This document shows positions 6,432 through 14,104 of a stretch of DNA of 14,104 bases, one piece after another; position 1 is the stretch's first letter; every line of letters begins with the position of its first letter. Below the pieces are notes generated by a model. It ran no database searches. It saw only the letters and a list, made by a program, of their open reading frames with translations, and was not told the origin of the DNA. The stretch lies in the NCBI GenBank assembly GCA_039808665.1, contig JBDHTO010000025.1:1-14104 (forward strand), read 5' to 3'. The stretch is from JBDHTO01 sp039808665. GTDB lineage: Bacteria; Pseudomonadota; Alphaproteobacteria; Paracaedibacterales; JAKBAR01. The translations under genes were made by a program, and so were the position numbers.

Positions 6432-6624
6432 CTTCGCCAAGATAGGCAAGCACAAAGCTTCCAGCCATACTTAAGACCATCCAACTTGGAAATAAGGCGT
6501 CGTAGCTTCCTATGACGCCTTTGTCATAAAGAACGATTAAAAAAAGACCGAGTACCCATCCCGCATGGACAAGGTAGAATAGGAATGGCGTGATAAGGGA
6601 TGCGAGCATGGAAACATATGACAT
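6403..6624 (-). CDS. Small two-pass membrane protein (putative)
   Basis: This is a 73-residue ORF with two hydrophobic segments (about 5-33 and 45-63), split by a polar loop (YDKGVIGSYDAL), and a basic tail (GEVKRPLLPIQ). I do not recognise the family. Support for it being real: it fills the otherwise empty gap between trxA and the glycosyltransferase, has plausible membrane-protein composition, and starts 46 nt after the glycosyltransferase stop on the same strand, so it could be the third gene of that transcript. Against it: no clear ribosome binding site, and its 3' end is antisense to the last 29 nt of trxA. A second Met at residue 6 is an alternative start. Confidence 0.5.
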   Translation of the reverse strand: MSYVSMLASLITPFLFYLVHAGWVLGLFLIVLYDKGVIGSYDALFPSWMVLSMAGSFVLAYLGEVKRPLLPIQ

Positions 6625-6670
6625 AAAGTGATTCTATGTCTATCAAAGCCCTCTAATTCTTAAGAAAAGG

Positions 6671-8707
6671 TTAATGTTTCTGGCTGGGGGATTGTTGTTG
6701 ATCCCGGAATTTCTTTAAATGGTCGTGATTACCAAAAAATCTATGAAAGAGTTGTTTGATAAAATGCCATAGATAGGTTTCTGGATGTTTCCTGACAATG
6801 TGTGGACCGGTATAGAGAAACGCAATCACCTTTCGTCTTAGATTTTCGTCTTCCTCCGTTTGTTCATAGAGGAGTGAGATTTTTATATAATTTTCATGGG
6901 AGGAAATGACTTTTCCCGTAAGATTACCCAAATCTTCCACATGAAGAGAAAGGATGTGCTCTTCCATATGAGGTGGAAAATTAAGGCAGTGAAGAAGCAT
7001 ACCATGAGGGGAAAAATTTTTAATAGTCCCGTCTAGGGAAAAATCCTTAAGTTTAATTTTGACGGGGAGCGAAACGTCAAATCGTTCTTCGGATCTGTAA
7101 CGGGGTCGCTCAATACTGAGGGTGATCATAAATCCCGTGATGATGAGGGTAAAGAAAGCCCATGCCGCGGCAACAGGGAAAAGACCGATATGAGAGACAA
7201 CTCTATAGGGCGTCATAATATTGAGAATGAGCCCCCCCGCAAGTGCAGCAAAAAAGAAAATACTAACGGATAAAGAGAGAGGATGGTAGGTATGTCGATG
7301 GACAGTTTTTCCTTTGGGGGTGATCTTAAAAACTCTTTGATAGGGGGAGGTGAGTGTGTTGAGAATGGTGGGTAGTAGATTAATAGCCATAATATTCTCA
7401 AATGCCGTCGTAATAACGGGGATCCATCGTCTTGGGCCGTGCCATAGCATAAGCAGATAAGACGTAAGAAAGACGGGAGCCTGATAATCAAGGATTTCTG
7501 AAGGGTGCCCTATAAGCATAGGAAGGGTATTGGTCCAAAGAAAGATGATGGGAATGAGAATCACTAAAAGACGAATAAAGGGGTGAATGAGCCAATGGAG
7601 GGGGAGAAAAAATAAGCGATGCTTCAAGGCAAGAGATGATGAAAATATACCATTCTTTGCAAACAATAATTGAATGCCCCCTTTGCACCATCTTTTTCTT
7701 TGGACAGTGAAGGCATGAATAGATTCTGCGGCAAGTCCATGGCTAAGGGGTTCGTTAAGATAACGTGTAATATAGCCCTTTTTAAGAAGATGAATCGAAA
7801 GAAGAATGTCTTCTGTGACGGACTCATGGGGAATGCCTCCGACGCTTACAACAGGTTCTCTTTTGAAAACAGCGCAAGATCCACAAAAAAACGCAGAGTC
7901 CCATGCATCACGTGAGGGCATAATGACATCAAAAAATAGACGCTGGTCATCCATAACCTGATGAAAAACCCCAAGGTTTGTTTGGAGAAAGTCAAAGTTG
8001 TAGAAAAATTGAGGTGTTTGGACGATGGCGATTTTAGGGTCTTCAAAAAATCCCATGGTGCGATAGAGAAAGTTTTTTTGTGGGACAAAATCGGCATCAA
8101 AAATCGCGATGTATTCACTCGTTGTGTGTTTGAGGGCAAAGTTAATATTTCCAGCCTTTGCATGGGTGTTGTCATTGCGTGCGATATATCCAATCTTTCG
8201 CTCGCGGCAATACTGTCGCAGCCAGGGACGTCTCCCGTCATCAAGAATCCAGAGTGTAATTTTATCCTGGGGCCAATCTATATTTTCTGCGCCAATGATC
8301 GCCTTCTCAAGGACATCAATTTCTTCGTTATAGGTTGGGATAAAAATATCCACAGTAGGTAACTCACTTTTTGGAAGTATTCTCAGCTGTTTTTCTAGAA
8401 CATCTGCCATGGGTGAGTTATTTCGTGTTTTTGTAATAAGGACATGGAAAATTCCATTTTCGAACCAACTGATCATTTCCAGTGAAAAACAAAACCAAAT
8501 CCAAAAACCCTGGAAAGAAACATAGTGGTAAGGAAGAACTGTATGGAAAAATCGCCAGTCAATGTACCTTATAAAAATAATAAGGACGATGATGGACAGA
8601 ATTCTTCGCGTTACAATGGAACTCTTATCAAGAGAGGGCGCGATAAGGGTAAAAAACGTCAAAACCGCCAGAAGAGGAAAGTATGTTTGAAGATCTTGGC
8701 CAATCAT
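6671..8707 (-). CDS. BcsA-like processive glycosyltransferase (GT2) with PilZ domain
   Basis: This inner-membrane enzyme is predicted to polymerise a beta-glucan or related polysaccharide from a nucleotide sugar and move it through its own channel. It has 678 residues. N-terminal membrane segments lie at about 8-24, 36-50 and 60-80. The GT2 domain (about 116-345) shows LDDGRR (155-160), DAD (204-206), FFCGS (273-277), catalytic-base TED (298-300) and QRKRW (336-340, the Q..RW motif). The BcsA-type gating loop FKITPKG is at 460-466. Further membrane helices lie near 365-391, 405-421, 478-497 and 508-530. The C-terminal PilZ domain has RSEER (538-542) and NFSPHG (564-569), the two cyclic di-GMP contact motifs (R...R and [D/N].S..G). 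The HlyD-type gene ends 36 nt upstream, so the two are cotranscribed. No bcsB, bcsC or bcsZ is present. The product could be cellulose, mixed-linkage glucan or another polymer, so no symbol is given. Confidence 0.92.
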   Translation of the reverse strand: MIGQDLQTYFPLLAVLTFFTLIAPSLDKSSIVTRRILSIIVLIIFIRYIDWRFFHTVLPYHYVSFQGFWIWFCFSLEMISWFENGIFHVLITKTRNNSPMADVLEKQLRILPKSELPTVDIFIPTYNEEIDVLEKAIIGAENIDWPQDKITLWILDDGRRPWLRQYCRERKIGYIARNDNTHAKAGNINFALKHTTSEYIAIFDADFVPQKNFLYRTMGFFEDPKIAIVQTPQFFYNFDFLQTNLGVFHQVMDDQRLFFDVIMPSRDAWDSAFFCGSCAVFKREPVVSVGGIPHESVTEDILLSIHLLKKGYITRYLNEPLSHGLAAESIHAFTVQRKRWCKGGIQLLFAKNGIFSSSLALKHRLFFLPLHWLIHPFIRLLVILIPIIFLWTNTLPMLIGHPSEILDYQAPVFLTSYLLMLWHGPRRWIPVITTAFENIMAINLLPTILNTLTSPYQRVFKITPKGKTVHRHTYHPLSLSVSIFFFAALAGGLILNIMTPYRVVSHIGLFPVAAAWAFFTLIITGFMITLSIERPRYRSEERFDVSLPVKIKLKDFSLDGTIKNFSPHGMLLHCLNFPPHMEEHILSLHVEDLGNLTGKVISSHENYIKISLLYEQTEEDENLRRKVIAFLYTGPHIVRKHPETYLWHFIKQLFHRFFGNHDHLKKFRDQQQSPSQKH

Positions 8708-8743
8708 GACGGATTTCTTTCTTTAATAAAAAAGCGCTTCTTG

Positions 8744-10180
8744 CTAAAAGCGTACATCGCCAACACGACCCACATTACAAAAGTCACCCTTCATATCCTT
8801 AAGTTGGTCTGTATCAAGTTTGACGAGAATTTCCATGTCATGGGATGCATCTTGGGTGCTGCGTCCCACCATGATACTTGTGAAACTTGAATCAAGGGCA
8901 CTTCCCCGCATATAGGCGATATGACCATCAACATAGTGGTCAGAACCGTTGAGCAGGATTTTTGCTTTTTGTCCAACTTTCAGGCGCTCAAACATTTTTC
9001 CACTTACCGTGGCGCTAACATAAAGATCATTACAGTCGATAACATCAAAAAGAGGTGTATTTTTTTCGATGTAGTTACCCTTTGAGACGTGGATTTTCCA
9101 TATTGCGCCCTGTACAGGAAGCTTAACATCTGAGTTTCCAAGGCGTGCCAGAAGCTCTGTTTTTGTTTTTATGGTTTGTTGAAGGACTGTGATCTTTGCC
9201 TTCTTTTCATCTATACCTTGGTTCATATCGACAAGTTTAATACGAATGTCATTAATACGTTGCTCTTGATAAGACACATCTGTTCGTCCGTCAGTGTTAA
9301 TAAAAATACCCTTACTAAGAGATTCAATTTGTGTTTCGTAGCGTTTGATTTGGAGTTTTATTTCTTCTAAATTCGCCTCAGCTCGTTGGGTGTTAAAGTT
9401 TGCAGACTCCTGATCCTGTTGTGAGCTAAACCCTTTCTTTCCCAAATTTTCTTTTCGCTTGAGCTTTTTCTTATCTTCTTCGAGGGTTGCCTCTTTTTCT
9501 TTTAGATTTGTTTTTGAAATCTCAAGCTCAATTGTAGTCCGATCAATAAGGGACTTCACATATTCATTACGGCTTTTGCCGAGATCCTCTTGGACTTTTT
9601 TAAGGTCATCTATCTCTTTTTCTGTAGCCGTGATGGAATTTTTAAGACTCTCCATCTCAATCGTCAATGTATCAAGTTCCGATTTGTCCACATTGGGATT
9701 GTTGAGAGTCAAAACTGAGGTGTTTTTATCAATTTCTGTGCCAATGGGGGGGACTTCAGTTTTAACATAACCTGAAATAGGTGCGCGAATGGGGATCAGT
9801 TTTGCTGTGACAACCGCGGCCGTACTATAGGTATAAAACATCCGAGGAACATAGAAATAGGCGAGGGCGAAAAGCATAAAAATCCCAAGAGATATGCGAA
9901 ACAGTTGCCACGGGGAAAGGGTCTTTACTTTCGCAATCAGTCGTTGCAAAAGGGAAGGAAATTGATCTTTGAATTCAGCGGTATTCATTTTTATCCTGCC
10001 AGCATAAAGTTTGAGGAAATTCAGTGATTTTTGGGTTGTGGGATGATCGGATAGTCCGCTTTCTTCGTAAAACCGTTTGATGCAATGTGTGATCTTCAAC
10101 AGGAAACTGTGAAAAGCACCAAGATCCTTGGAAAGAAAGGAAAGAGTGTTTTTGAAAAACCTCTTTATTTTTTTCAACAT
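8744..10180 (-). CDS. HlyD-family membrane fusion protein
   Basis: This is a periplasmic adaptor anchored in the inner membrane. It probably partners the downstream glycosyltransferase, as BgsB does for the mixed-linkage glucan synthase and as the HlyD-like part of Alg44 does for alginate. It has 478 residues. A single membrane helix lies at about 93-113. The first half-lipoyl segment (about 124-162, PIRAPISGYV) is followed by a long coiled coil rich in Lys, Glu and Gln (about 165-350). The second half-lipoyl segment (KLPVQGAIWKIHVSKGNYI..) and a beta-barrel region then run to the C-terminus. The cytoplasmic part of about 92 residues is long for the family. An internal ATG at 9988 (Met65) has a well-placed AGGA and would give a more typical 414-residue protein, while the open upstream frame favours the long form. 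The true start is unresolved. Confidence 0.9.
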   Translation of the reverse strand: MLKKIKRFFKNTLSFLSKDLGAFHSFLLKITHCIKRFYEESGLSDHPTTQKSLNFLKLYAGRIKMNTAEFKDQFPSLLQRLIAKVKTLSPWQLFRISLGIFMLFALAYFYVPRMFYTYSTAAVVTAKLIPIRAPISGYVKTEVPPIGTEIDKNTSVLTLNNPNVDKSELDTLTIEMESLKNSITATEKEIDDLKKVQEDLGKSRNEYVKSLIDRTTIELEISKTNLKEKEATLEEDKKKLKRKENLGKKGFSSQQDQESANFNTQRAEANLEEIKLQIKRYETQIESLSKGIFINTDGRTDVSYQEQRINDIRIKLVDMNQGIDEKKAKITVLQQTIKTKTELLARLGNSDVKLPVQGAIWKIHVSKGNYIEKNTPLFDVIDCNDLYVSATVSGKMFERLKVGQKAKILLNGSDHYVDGHIAYMRGSALDSSFTSIMVGRSTQDASHDMEILVKLDTDQLKDMKGDFCNVGRVGDVRF

Positions 10181-10314
10181 CGCACATGTTCCCGCGCTGC
10201 TTTTCTTAGGGTTGATTGTGTATGTTCCATAAATCAGAGCACACTTCCGATTTTATCGTAAGAGCATTTGTTTAATATTTCTTTAATCCTTAGTGTATAG
10301 ATAGGGATGGGTGT
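10181..10314 (+). promoter_or_regulatory. Divergent intergenic region with a possible promoter for the secreted protein
   Basis: These 134 bp separate the minus-strand HlyD-type gene from the plus-strand secreted-protein gene, so promoters for both should lie here. On the plus strand, TTGTTT (10268-10273) and TAGTGT (10291-10296) are 17 bp apart, with a TATAGAT-like sequence overlapping further on. No convincing -35/-10 pair was found on the minus strand. An AGGGATGGG element just before 10315 serves as the ribosome binding site. Confidence 0.3.
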
Positions 10315-10884
10315 ATGAAGAGGGGGCGAGCTTTGTTTGTTCATGTATTGATCATTGTGATGGTGCTTCTGTGTAATGTCTGCGCTGTTACAGGAATGGA
10401 TAGGGGGGAGGGAGGTGAGTTGCCTCAATATTCTCATCCCCAGATTAATGCCTTTGCACGTATGGCACGATATTGGGAGCAGAGATTTGAAGCGATTTCT
10501 CCCCAGTTAGAAGGCGAACCTGACCTGGTGTGCTTACATGCTATAAAGGAGGAGTTAGCACGTTATCAACAGGAAATGCTGTCTTATGATGATGTTGCGG
10601 AGTGGGTCACCATAGGGGCGGGGATATATTATACGCAAAAGGAAGGGTACTATTTACCCCCTAACTTTCAGGAGATGGATGCAGATGCGTTGAAGCCTAA
10701 AATAGACGATATTCTCTATTTGATCCACACAACCTTAGTCTCACGTTTGAGAATTTTTGACCCTACGGATCCCTTAAATCAACATGAATCAATGCCTCAA
10801 AGAAGGTCTGTTTCAACGAGTTATAGAAATCGCCTGATGCGCGCTCTTCGTCGCCTTCTGCCTTGCATCTGTAGGCAAACTTAA
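10315..10884 (+). CDS. Small secreted protein of unknown function
   Basis: Not recognised. The 189-residue product has a clear Sec signal peptide: MKRGR, a hydrophobic core of about 18 residues, and probable cleavage near VCA-VTG (residues 23-24). The mature part begins with a Gly/Glu-rich linker, then appears mainly helical (INAFARMARYWEQRFEAI; CLHAIKEELARYQQEML; DALKPKIDDILYLIHTTL). It ends in a strongly basic stretch (RNRLMRALRRLLP) and Cys-Ile-Cys. There is a good ribosome binding site (AGGGATGGG). It is transcribed divergently from the polysaccharide genes and in the same direction as uvrA, which starts 38 nt later. The first secreted gene in the window has a similar plan (signal peptide, short linker, helical body), but I see no clear sequence similarity between them. 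Confidence 0.75.
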   Translation: MKRGRALFVHVLIIVMVLLCNVCAVTGMDRGEGGELPQYSHPQINAFARMARYWEQRFEAISPQLEGEPDLVCLHAIKEELARYQQEMLSYDDVAEWVTIGAGIYYTQKEGYYLPPNFQEMDADALKPKIDDILYLIHTTLVSRLRIFDPTDPLNQHESMPQRRSVSTSYRNRLMRALRRLLPCICRQT

Positions 10885-10888
10885 TGTA

Positions 10889-10902
10889 ACGTGAGGACAC
10901 GT
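10889..10902 (+). repeat. Short dyad upstream of uvrA
   Basis: ACGTG-AGGA-CACGT is a perfect 5-bp inverted repeat with a 4-bp centre, placed 20 nt before the uvrA start in the 38-nt gap. It could be an operator or simply chance. It does not resemble the alphaproteobacterial LexA box (GTTC or GAAC direct repeats with a 7-nt spacer), and no such box was seen nearby. Confidence 0.35.
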
Positions 10903-10922
10903 AATAAGACTCTCTCCCTTCT

Positions 10923-13760
10923 ATGACCCAAGACATTATTATCCGCGGTGCGCGGGAACATAATCTTAAGAATATTTCCATAACCCTTCCCAGGGAAAAA
11001 TTTGTTGTGATCACAGGGCTTAGCGGATCGGGAAAATCGTCCCTTGCCTTTGACACACTTTATGCAGAGGGTCAACGTCGTTATGTCGAAAGCTTGTCCG
11101 CTTATGCGCGCCAGTTTTTGGGGATGATGAATAAACCCGATGTGGATAGTATTGAGGGCTTGAGCCCGGCGATCTCGATTGAGCAAAAAACAACATCAAA
11201 AAATCCCCGGTCCACAGTTGGAACGATCACAGAAATTTACGATTATTTACGTCTTTTATTTGCACGTGTGGGTATACCTTATTCTCCTGAAACAGGACTT
11301 CCTATTGAAGCGCAAACGGTTTCTCAGATGGTGGACCGCCTTATGGGGCTTCCTGAAAAAACCCGTCTTATGATTATGGCGCCCATCGCGCTCGGGCGAA
11401 AGGGTGAGTATAAAAAGGAATTTGCTGATCTTCGTCAAAAGGGTTTTTCACGGGTCAAAGTGAATGGTGAGCTTTTATATATAGAAGATGTTCCCGCACT
11501 TGATAAAAATAAGAAGCACGATATTTTTGTTGTGGTCGACCGTCTTGCAATTCAAGAGGGGGCCCTTCAACGTGTGACGGACTCCATTGAGACAGGTCTT
11601 AAGGTTAGCGATGGATTGATTCATGCAGAAAATGTAGATTCAGGGGAGATAATCATCCTTTCCTCGAAGTTTGCCTGTCCCGTTTCCGGCTTTAGTATTG
11701 CTGAGATTGAGCCAAGGCTTTTTTCCTTCAACAGCCCCTATGGTGCTTGTCCCTCTTGTGATGGACTTGGGATGGAGATGGCCTTTGACGAAAGTCGAAT
11801 TATTCCCCATACGCATCTTTCCCTGAGGGAGGGAGCCATTGCGCCGTGGGCAAGAAGTGAAGCGGGAAAGAAAAAAGCGGTCGTTTATGAGTACTATTAT
11901 AATATCTTGGAATCCCTTGCACGGGCCAAAAATTTTTCCCTAAATATTCCCTTTGAAGATTTGCACACGAATATCAAAAACCTGATCCTTTATGGATCTG
12001 GGGATGAGAGTATTCCCATTACCTATGATGATGGGTTTAGACGGTATACAACAGAAAAACCCTTTGAAGGTGTGATCCCCAACCTTGAGAGAAAGTATAA
12101 AGAAACTGAGCGTGAAGCTTATCGAGATGAGCTTGCCGCTTATCAAAGTACAAGCCCGTGTCAAACATGTAAGGGGCACCGTCTTAAACATGAAGCTTTA
12201 GCCGTAAAGGTGGGAGATAAGCATATCGGTGAAGTCACCGAGCTTTCTATTGAGCATGCACACAAATGGTTTGACGATCTTCGACTGACAACAAAACAAC
12301 AGGAAATTGGCGAACGTATCCTGGCAGAGATTAAGGCCCGCCTCGGGTTTCTTGTGAATGTGGGGCTTGAGTATCTGACCCTTGCACGATCTTCTGGAAC
12401 GCTTTCTGGTGGAGAAAGCCAACGTATTCGCTTGGCTTCTCAAGTGGGATCCAAATTAACGGGCGTGATGTATGTGTTGGATGAACCCTCCATCGGTTTG
12501 CATCAACGGGATAACGATCGTCTTATTGAAACACTTAAAGATCTCAGGGATCTTGGGAACTCTGTCATTGTTGTGGAGCATGACCGTGATGCCATTATGG
12601 CATGTGATCACGTCGTGGATATGGGACCGGGAGCGGGGATTCACGGTGGATATATTATTTCTGAAGGGACCCCAAGTGATTTGCTTGCTGATAGTAAAAG
12701 CATTACGGGGGCCTATCTTTCTGGAAAAAAAGAGATCTCCGTTCCAAAATCAAGAAGAGCGGGTAATGGTTTTAAGCTTACTCTCAAAGGAGCCACGACC
12801 AATAACCTCAAGCATGTTAATCTAGACATCCCCCTTGGAACATTGACTTGTGTCACAGGTGTTTCAGGGGGTGGGAAATCTTCCCTTGTGATTGAGACTC
12901 TCTATAAAGCTCTTGCGCGACATTTTTATGAGGCTAAGGATGTGCCGGGTCCTTATAAAGGGATTCAGGGGCTTGAGCATCTCGACAAAGTAATTGATAT
13001 CGATCAATCGCCTATCGGGCGTACACCACGTTCAAACCCTGCAACCTATATTGGTGCCTTTACGAGTATTCGTGAATGGTTTGCAGGCCTTCCCCAGGCA
13101 AAGGAAAAAGGATATGCTCCCGGGCGATTTTCCTTCAATGTCAAGGGGGGGCGATGTGAAGCATGTGAGGGTGATGGTGTTATCAAGATCGAGATGCATT
13201 TTCTTGCGGATGTGTATGTCCAATGTGATCAGTGTAAGGGCAAACGTTATAACCGCGAGACGCTCTCTGTTACGTATCGTGATAAGTCTATTGCAGATGT
13301 TTTGGACATGACGGTGGACGAAGCTTTAGAGTTTTTCAAAGACCACCCAAGCGTTCGGGATAAAATGAAAACCCTTCAAGAAGTTGGGCTTGGCTATATT
13401 CACGTTGGTCAACAAGCGACAACCCTTTCCGGGGGTGAAGCCCAGCGTATTAAGCTTGCTAAAGAACTTTCAAAGCGGGCAACGGGCAAAACGATTTATA
13501 TTTTGGATGAACCGACAACAGGTCTGCATTTTCAAGATATTGATAAGCTTTTGCAAGTGCTTCAACGCCTTGTGGAGCAAGGGAATACAGTGGTTGTCAT
13601 TGAACATAACCTGGATGTGATTAAAACGGCTGACTTTATTGTGGATATTGGGCCCGAAGGTGGGAACAAGGGCGGACGTATTGTGGCCACAGGAGTGCCT
13701 GAAGAGGTTATCAAGGTCAAAGAAAGCTACACAGGAAAATATCTAAAAGACTATCTATAA
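10923..13760 (+). CDS. uvrA: UvrABC excinuclease subunit A
   Basis: UvrA is the DNA-damage sensor of nucleotide excision repair: a dimeric ABC-type ATPase that loads UvrB at lesions. At 945 residues it is full length. The first ATPase has Walker A GLSGSGKSS (about 32-40) and signature LSGGESQ (from 494), with Walker B in VLDEPSIGLH. The second ATPase has GVSGGGKSS (from 646), LSGGEAQ (from 835) and ILDEPTTGLH. The C-terminal zinc finger is intact (Cys745, 748, 768 and 771). The first zinc module reads CPVS rather than CxxC (Cys252, then Cys276 and Cys279), so it lacks one cysteine. I recall this as common in alphaproteobacterial UvrA. The start is fixed by the conserved IIIRGAREHNLKNI N-terminus, despite no visible Shine-Dalgarno sequence. 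dut follows after 12 nt, so the two are cotranscribed. Confidence 0.98.
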   Translation: MTQDIIIRGAREHNLKNISITLPREKFVVITGLSGSGKSSLAFDTLYAEGQRRYVESLSAYARQFLGMMNKPDVDSIEGLSPAISIEQKTTSKNPRSTVGTITEIYDYLRLLFARVGIPYSPETGLPIEAQTVSQMVDRLMGLPEKTRLMIMAPIALGRKGEYKKEFADLRQKGFSRVKVNGELLYIEDVPALDKNKKHDIFVVVDRLAIQEGALQRVTDSIETGLKVSDGLIHAENVDSGEIIILSSKFACPVSGFSIAEIEPRLFSFNSPYGACPSCDGLGMEMAFDESRIIPHTHLSLREGAIAPWARSEAGKKKAVVYEYYYNILESLARAKNFSLNIPFEDLHTNIKNLILYGSGDESIPITYDDGFRRYTTEKPFEGVIPNLERKYKETEREAYRDELAAYQSTSPCQTCKGHRLKHEALAVKVGDKHIGEVTELSIEHAHKWFDDLRLTTKQQEIGERILAEIKARLGFLVNVGLEYLTLARSSGTLSGGESQRIRLASQVGSKLTGVMYVLDEPSIGLHQRDNDRLIETLKDLRDLGNSVIVVEHDRDAIMACDHVVDMGPGAGIHGGYIISEGTPSDLLADSKSITGAYLSGKKEISVPKSRRAGNGFKLTLKGATTNNLKHVNLDIPLGTLTCVTGVSGGGKSSLVIETLYKALARHFYEAKDVPGPYKGIQGLEHLDKVIDIDQSPIGRTPRSNPATYIGAFTSIREWFAGLPQAKEKGYAPGRFSFNVKGGRCEACEGDGVIKIEMHFLADVYVQCDQCKGKRYNRETLSVTYRDKSIADVLDMTVDEALEFFKDHPSVRDKMKTLQEVGLGYIHVGQQATTLSGGEAQRIKLAKELSKRATGKTIYILDEPTTGLHFQDIDKLLQVLQRLVEQGNTVVVIEHNLDVIKTADFIVDIGPEGGNKGGRIVATGVPEEVIKVKESYTGKYLKDYL

Positions 13761-13772
13761 GGAGATGAGAAA
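13761..13772 (+). promoter_or_regulatory. Ribosome binding site of dut
   Basis: AAGGAG overlaps the last two bases of the uvrA stop codon and sits 9 nt before the dut ATG at 13773. This placement supports translational coupling of uvrA and dut. Confidence 0.8.
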
Positions 13773-14104
13773 ATGACACAAGTTGCCGTAAAACGTTTAG
13801 AGCACGCAGAAAATATGGACCTTCCCTTTTATGGAACGGCGATGAGTGCGGGGCTTGATTTATCAGCTGCGGTGGATGTGCCTGTGATCCTTAAGCCATT
13901 TGAACGTACCTTGATCCCCACAGGATTTTCCTACTCTATTCCAGAAGGCTTTGAAGGGCAGATTCGCCCGCGCTCCGGGCTTGCGCTTAAACATGGCATC
14001 ACAGTTTTGAATACGCCCGGTACCATCGATGCGGATTATCGTGGAGAAGTGAAGGTCATTTTGATCAATATGGGGCAGGAAGATTTTACCATTGAGCGTG
14101 GAAT
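13773..14104 (+). CDS. dut: dUTP diphosphatase, cut by the window end
   Basis: dUTPase hydrolyses dUTP to dUMP and diphosphate. This keeps uracil out of DNA and supplies dUMP for thymidylate synthesis. The visible 110 residues carry motif 1 (SAGLDLSA), motif 2 (RPRSGLA) and motif 3 (GTIDADYRGEVKVIL, with the catalytic Asp and the uracil-site Tyr), all intact and in the usual spacing of the trimeric enzyme. The frame is open at the right edge. The family is usually about 145-155 residues, so roughly the last quarter, including the flexible C-terminal motif 5, is missing from the window and not necessarily from the genome. It lies directly behind uvrA with a strong ribosome binding site. Confidence 0.96.
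   Translation, partial: MTQVAVKRLEHAENMDLPFYGTAMSAGLDLSAAVDVPVILKPFERTLIPTGFSYSIPEGFEGQIRPRSGLALKHGITVLNTPGTIDADYRGEVKVILINMGQEDFTIERG

Noticed and set aside
6494..6521. 8-bp inverted repeat AAGGCGTC/GACGCCTT as a bidirectional terminator after trxA
   Set aside because: There is no T-run on either side, and the repeat falls within the putative small membrane ORF.
7846..8244. 132-codon minus-strand ORF, and plus-strand ORFs such as 7961-8362 and 8525-8890
   Set aside because: They overlap the strongly supported glycosyltransferase and HlyD-type genes in other frames and show no domain-like sequence.
10885..10922. LexA (SOS) box in front of uvrA
   Set aside because: No GTTC-N7-GTTC or GAAC-N7-GAAC pattern is present in the gap. 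Only a short unrelated dyad was found.

Overview
The window looks like a compact chromosomal segment of an alphaproteobacterium with fairly low GC, possibly a host-associated member of the Holosporales type. That placement is an inference. It rests on the alphaproteobacterial style of UvrA (first zinc module reading CPVSGF) and Lpd, short intergenic gaps, and several secreted or membrane proteins that I do not recognise. No tRNA, rRNA, IS element or CRISPR array was seen.

Left part (1-3400): a secreted repeat protein split into two overlapping, out-of-frame reading frames (162-821 and 754-2022), followed by a terminator. The split coincides exactly with a perfect 45-bp inverted repeat (792-836 and 916-960). 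Spacing between shared motifs is 93 nt in the first module and 94 nt in the second, so a net one-base change seems to have broken what was a single protein of about 620 residues. Next comes an unrecognised single-pass membrane protein (2256-3335) with a C10 and an A9 tract inside its coding sequence and a low-complexity Pro/Gln/Tyr/Gly tail.

Middle (3430-6431, plus strand): dihydrolipoamide dehydrogenase (lpd), a solitary GspF/PilC-type inner-membrane protein, and thioredoxin (trxA), which has its own likely promoter. None of the usual partners of Lpd or GspF are nearby.

Minus-strand block (10180 down to 6403): a HlyD-type membrane fusion protein, then a BcsA-like processive family 2 glycosyltransferase with a C-terminal PilZ domain, then a small membrane ORF that ends convergently inside trxA. 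The first two genes resemble a two-component polysaccharide synthesis and export machine switched on by cyclic di-GMP. No BcsB-type partner is present.

Right part (10315-14104, plus strand): a divergently transcribed small secreted protein, uvrA (nucleotide excision repair), and dut (dUTPase), which is cut by the window edge. The dut ribosome binding site directly follows the uvrA stop codon, so these two form an operon.
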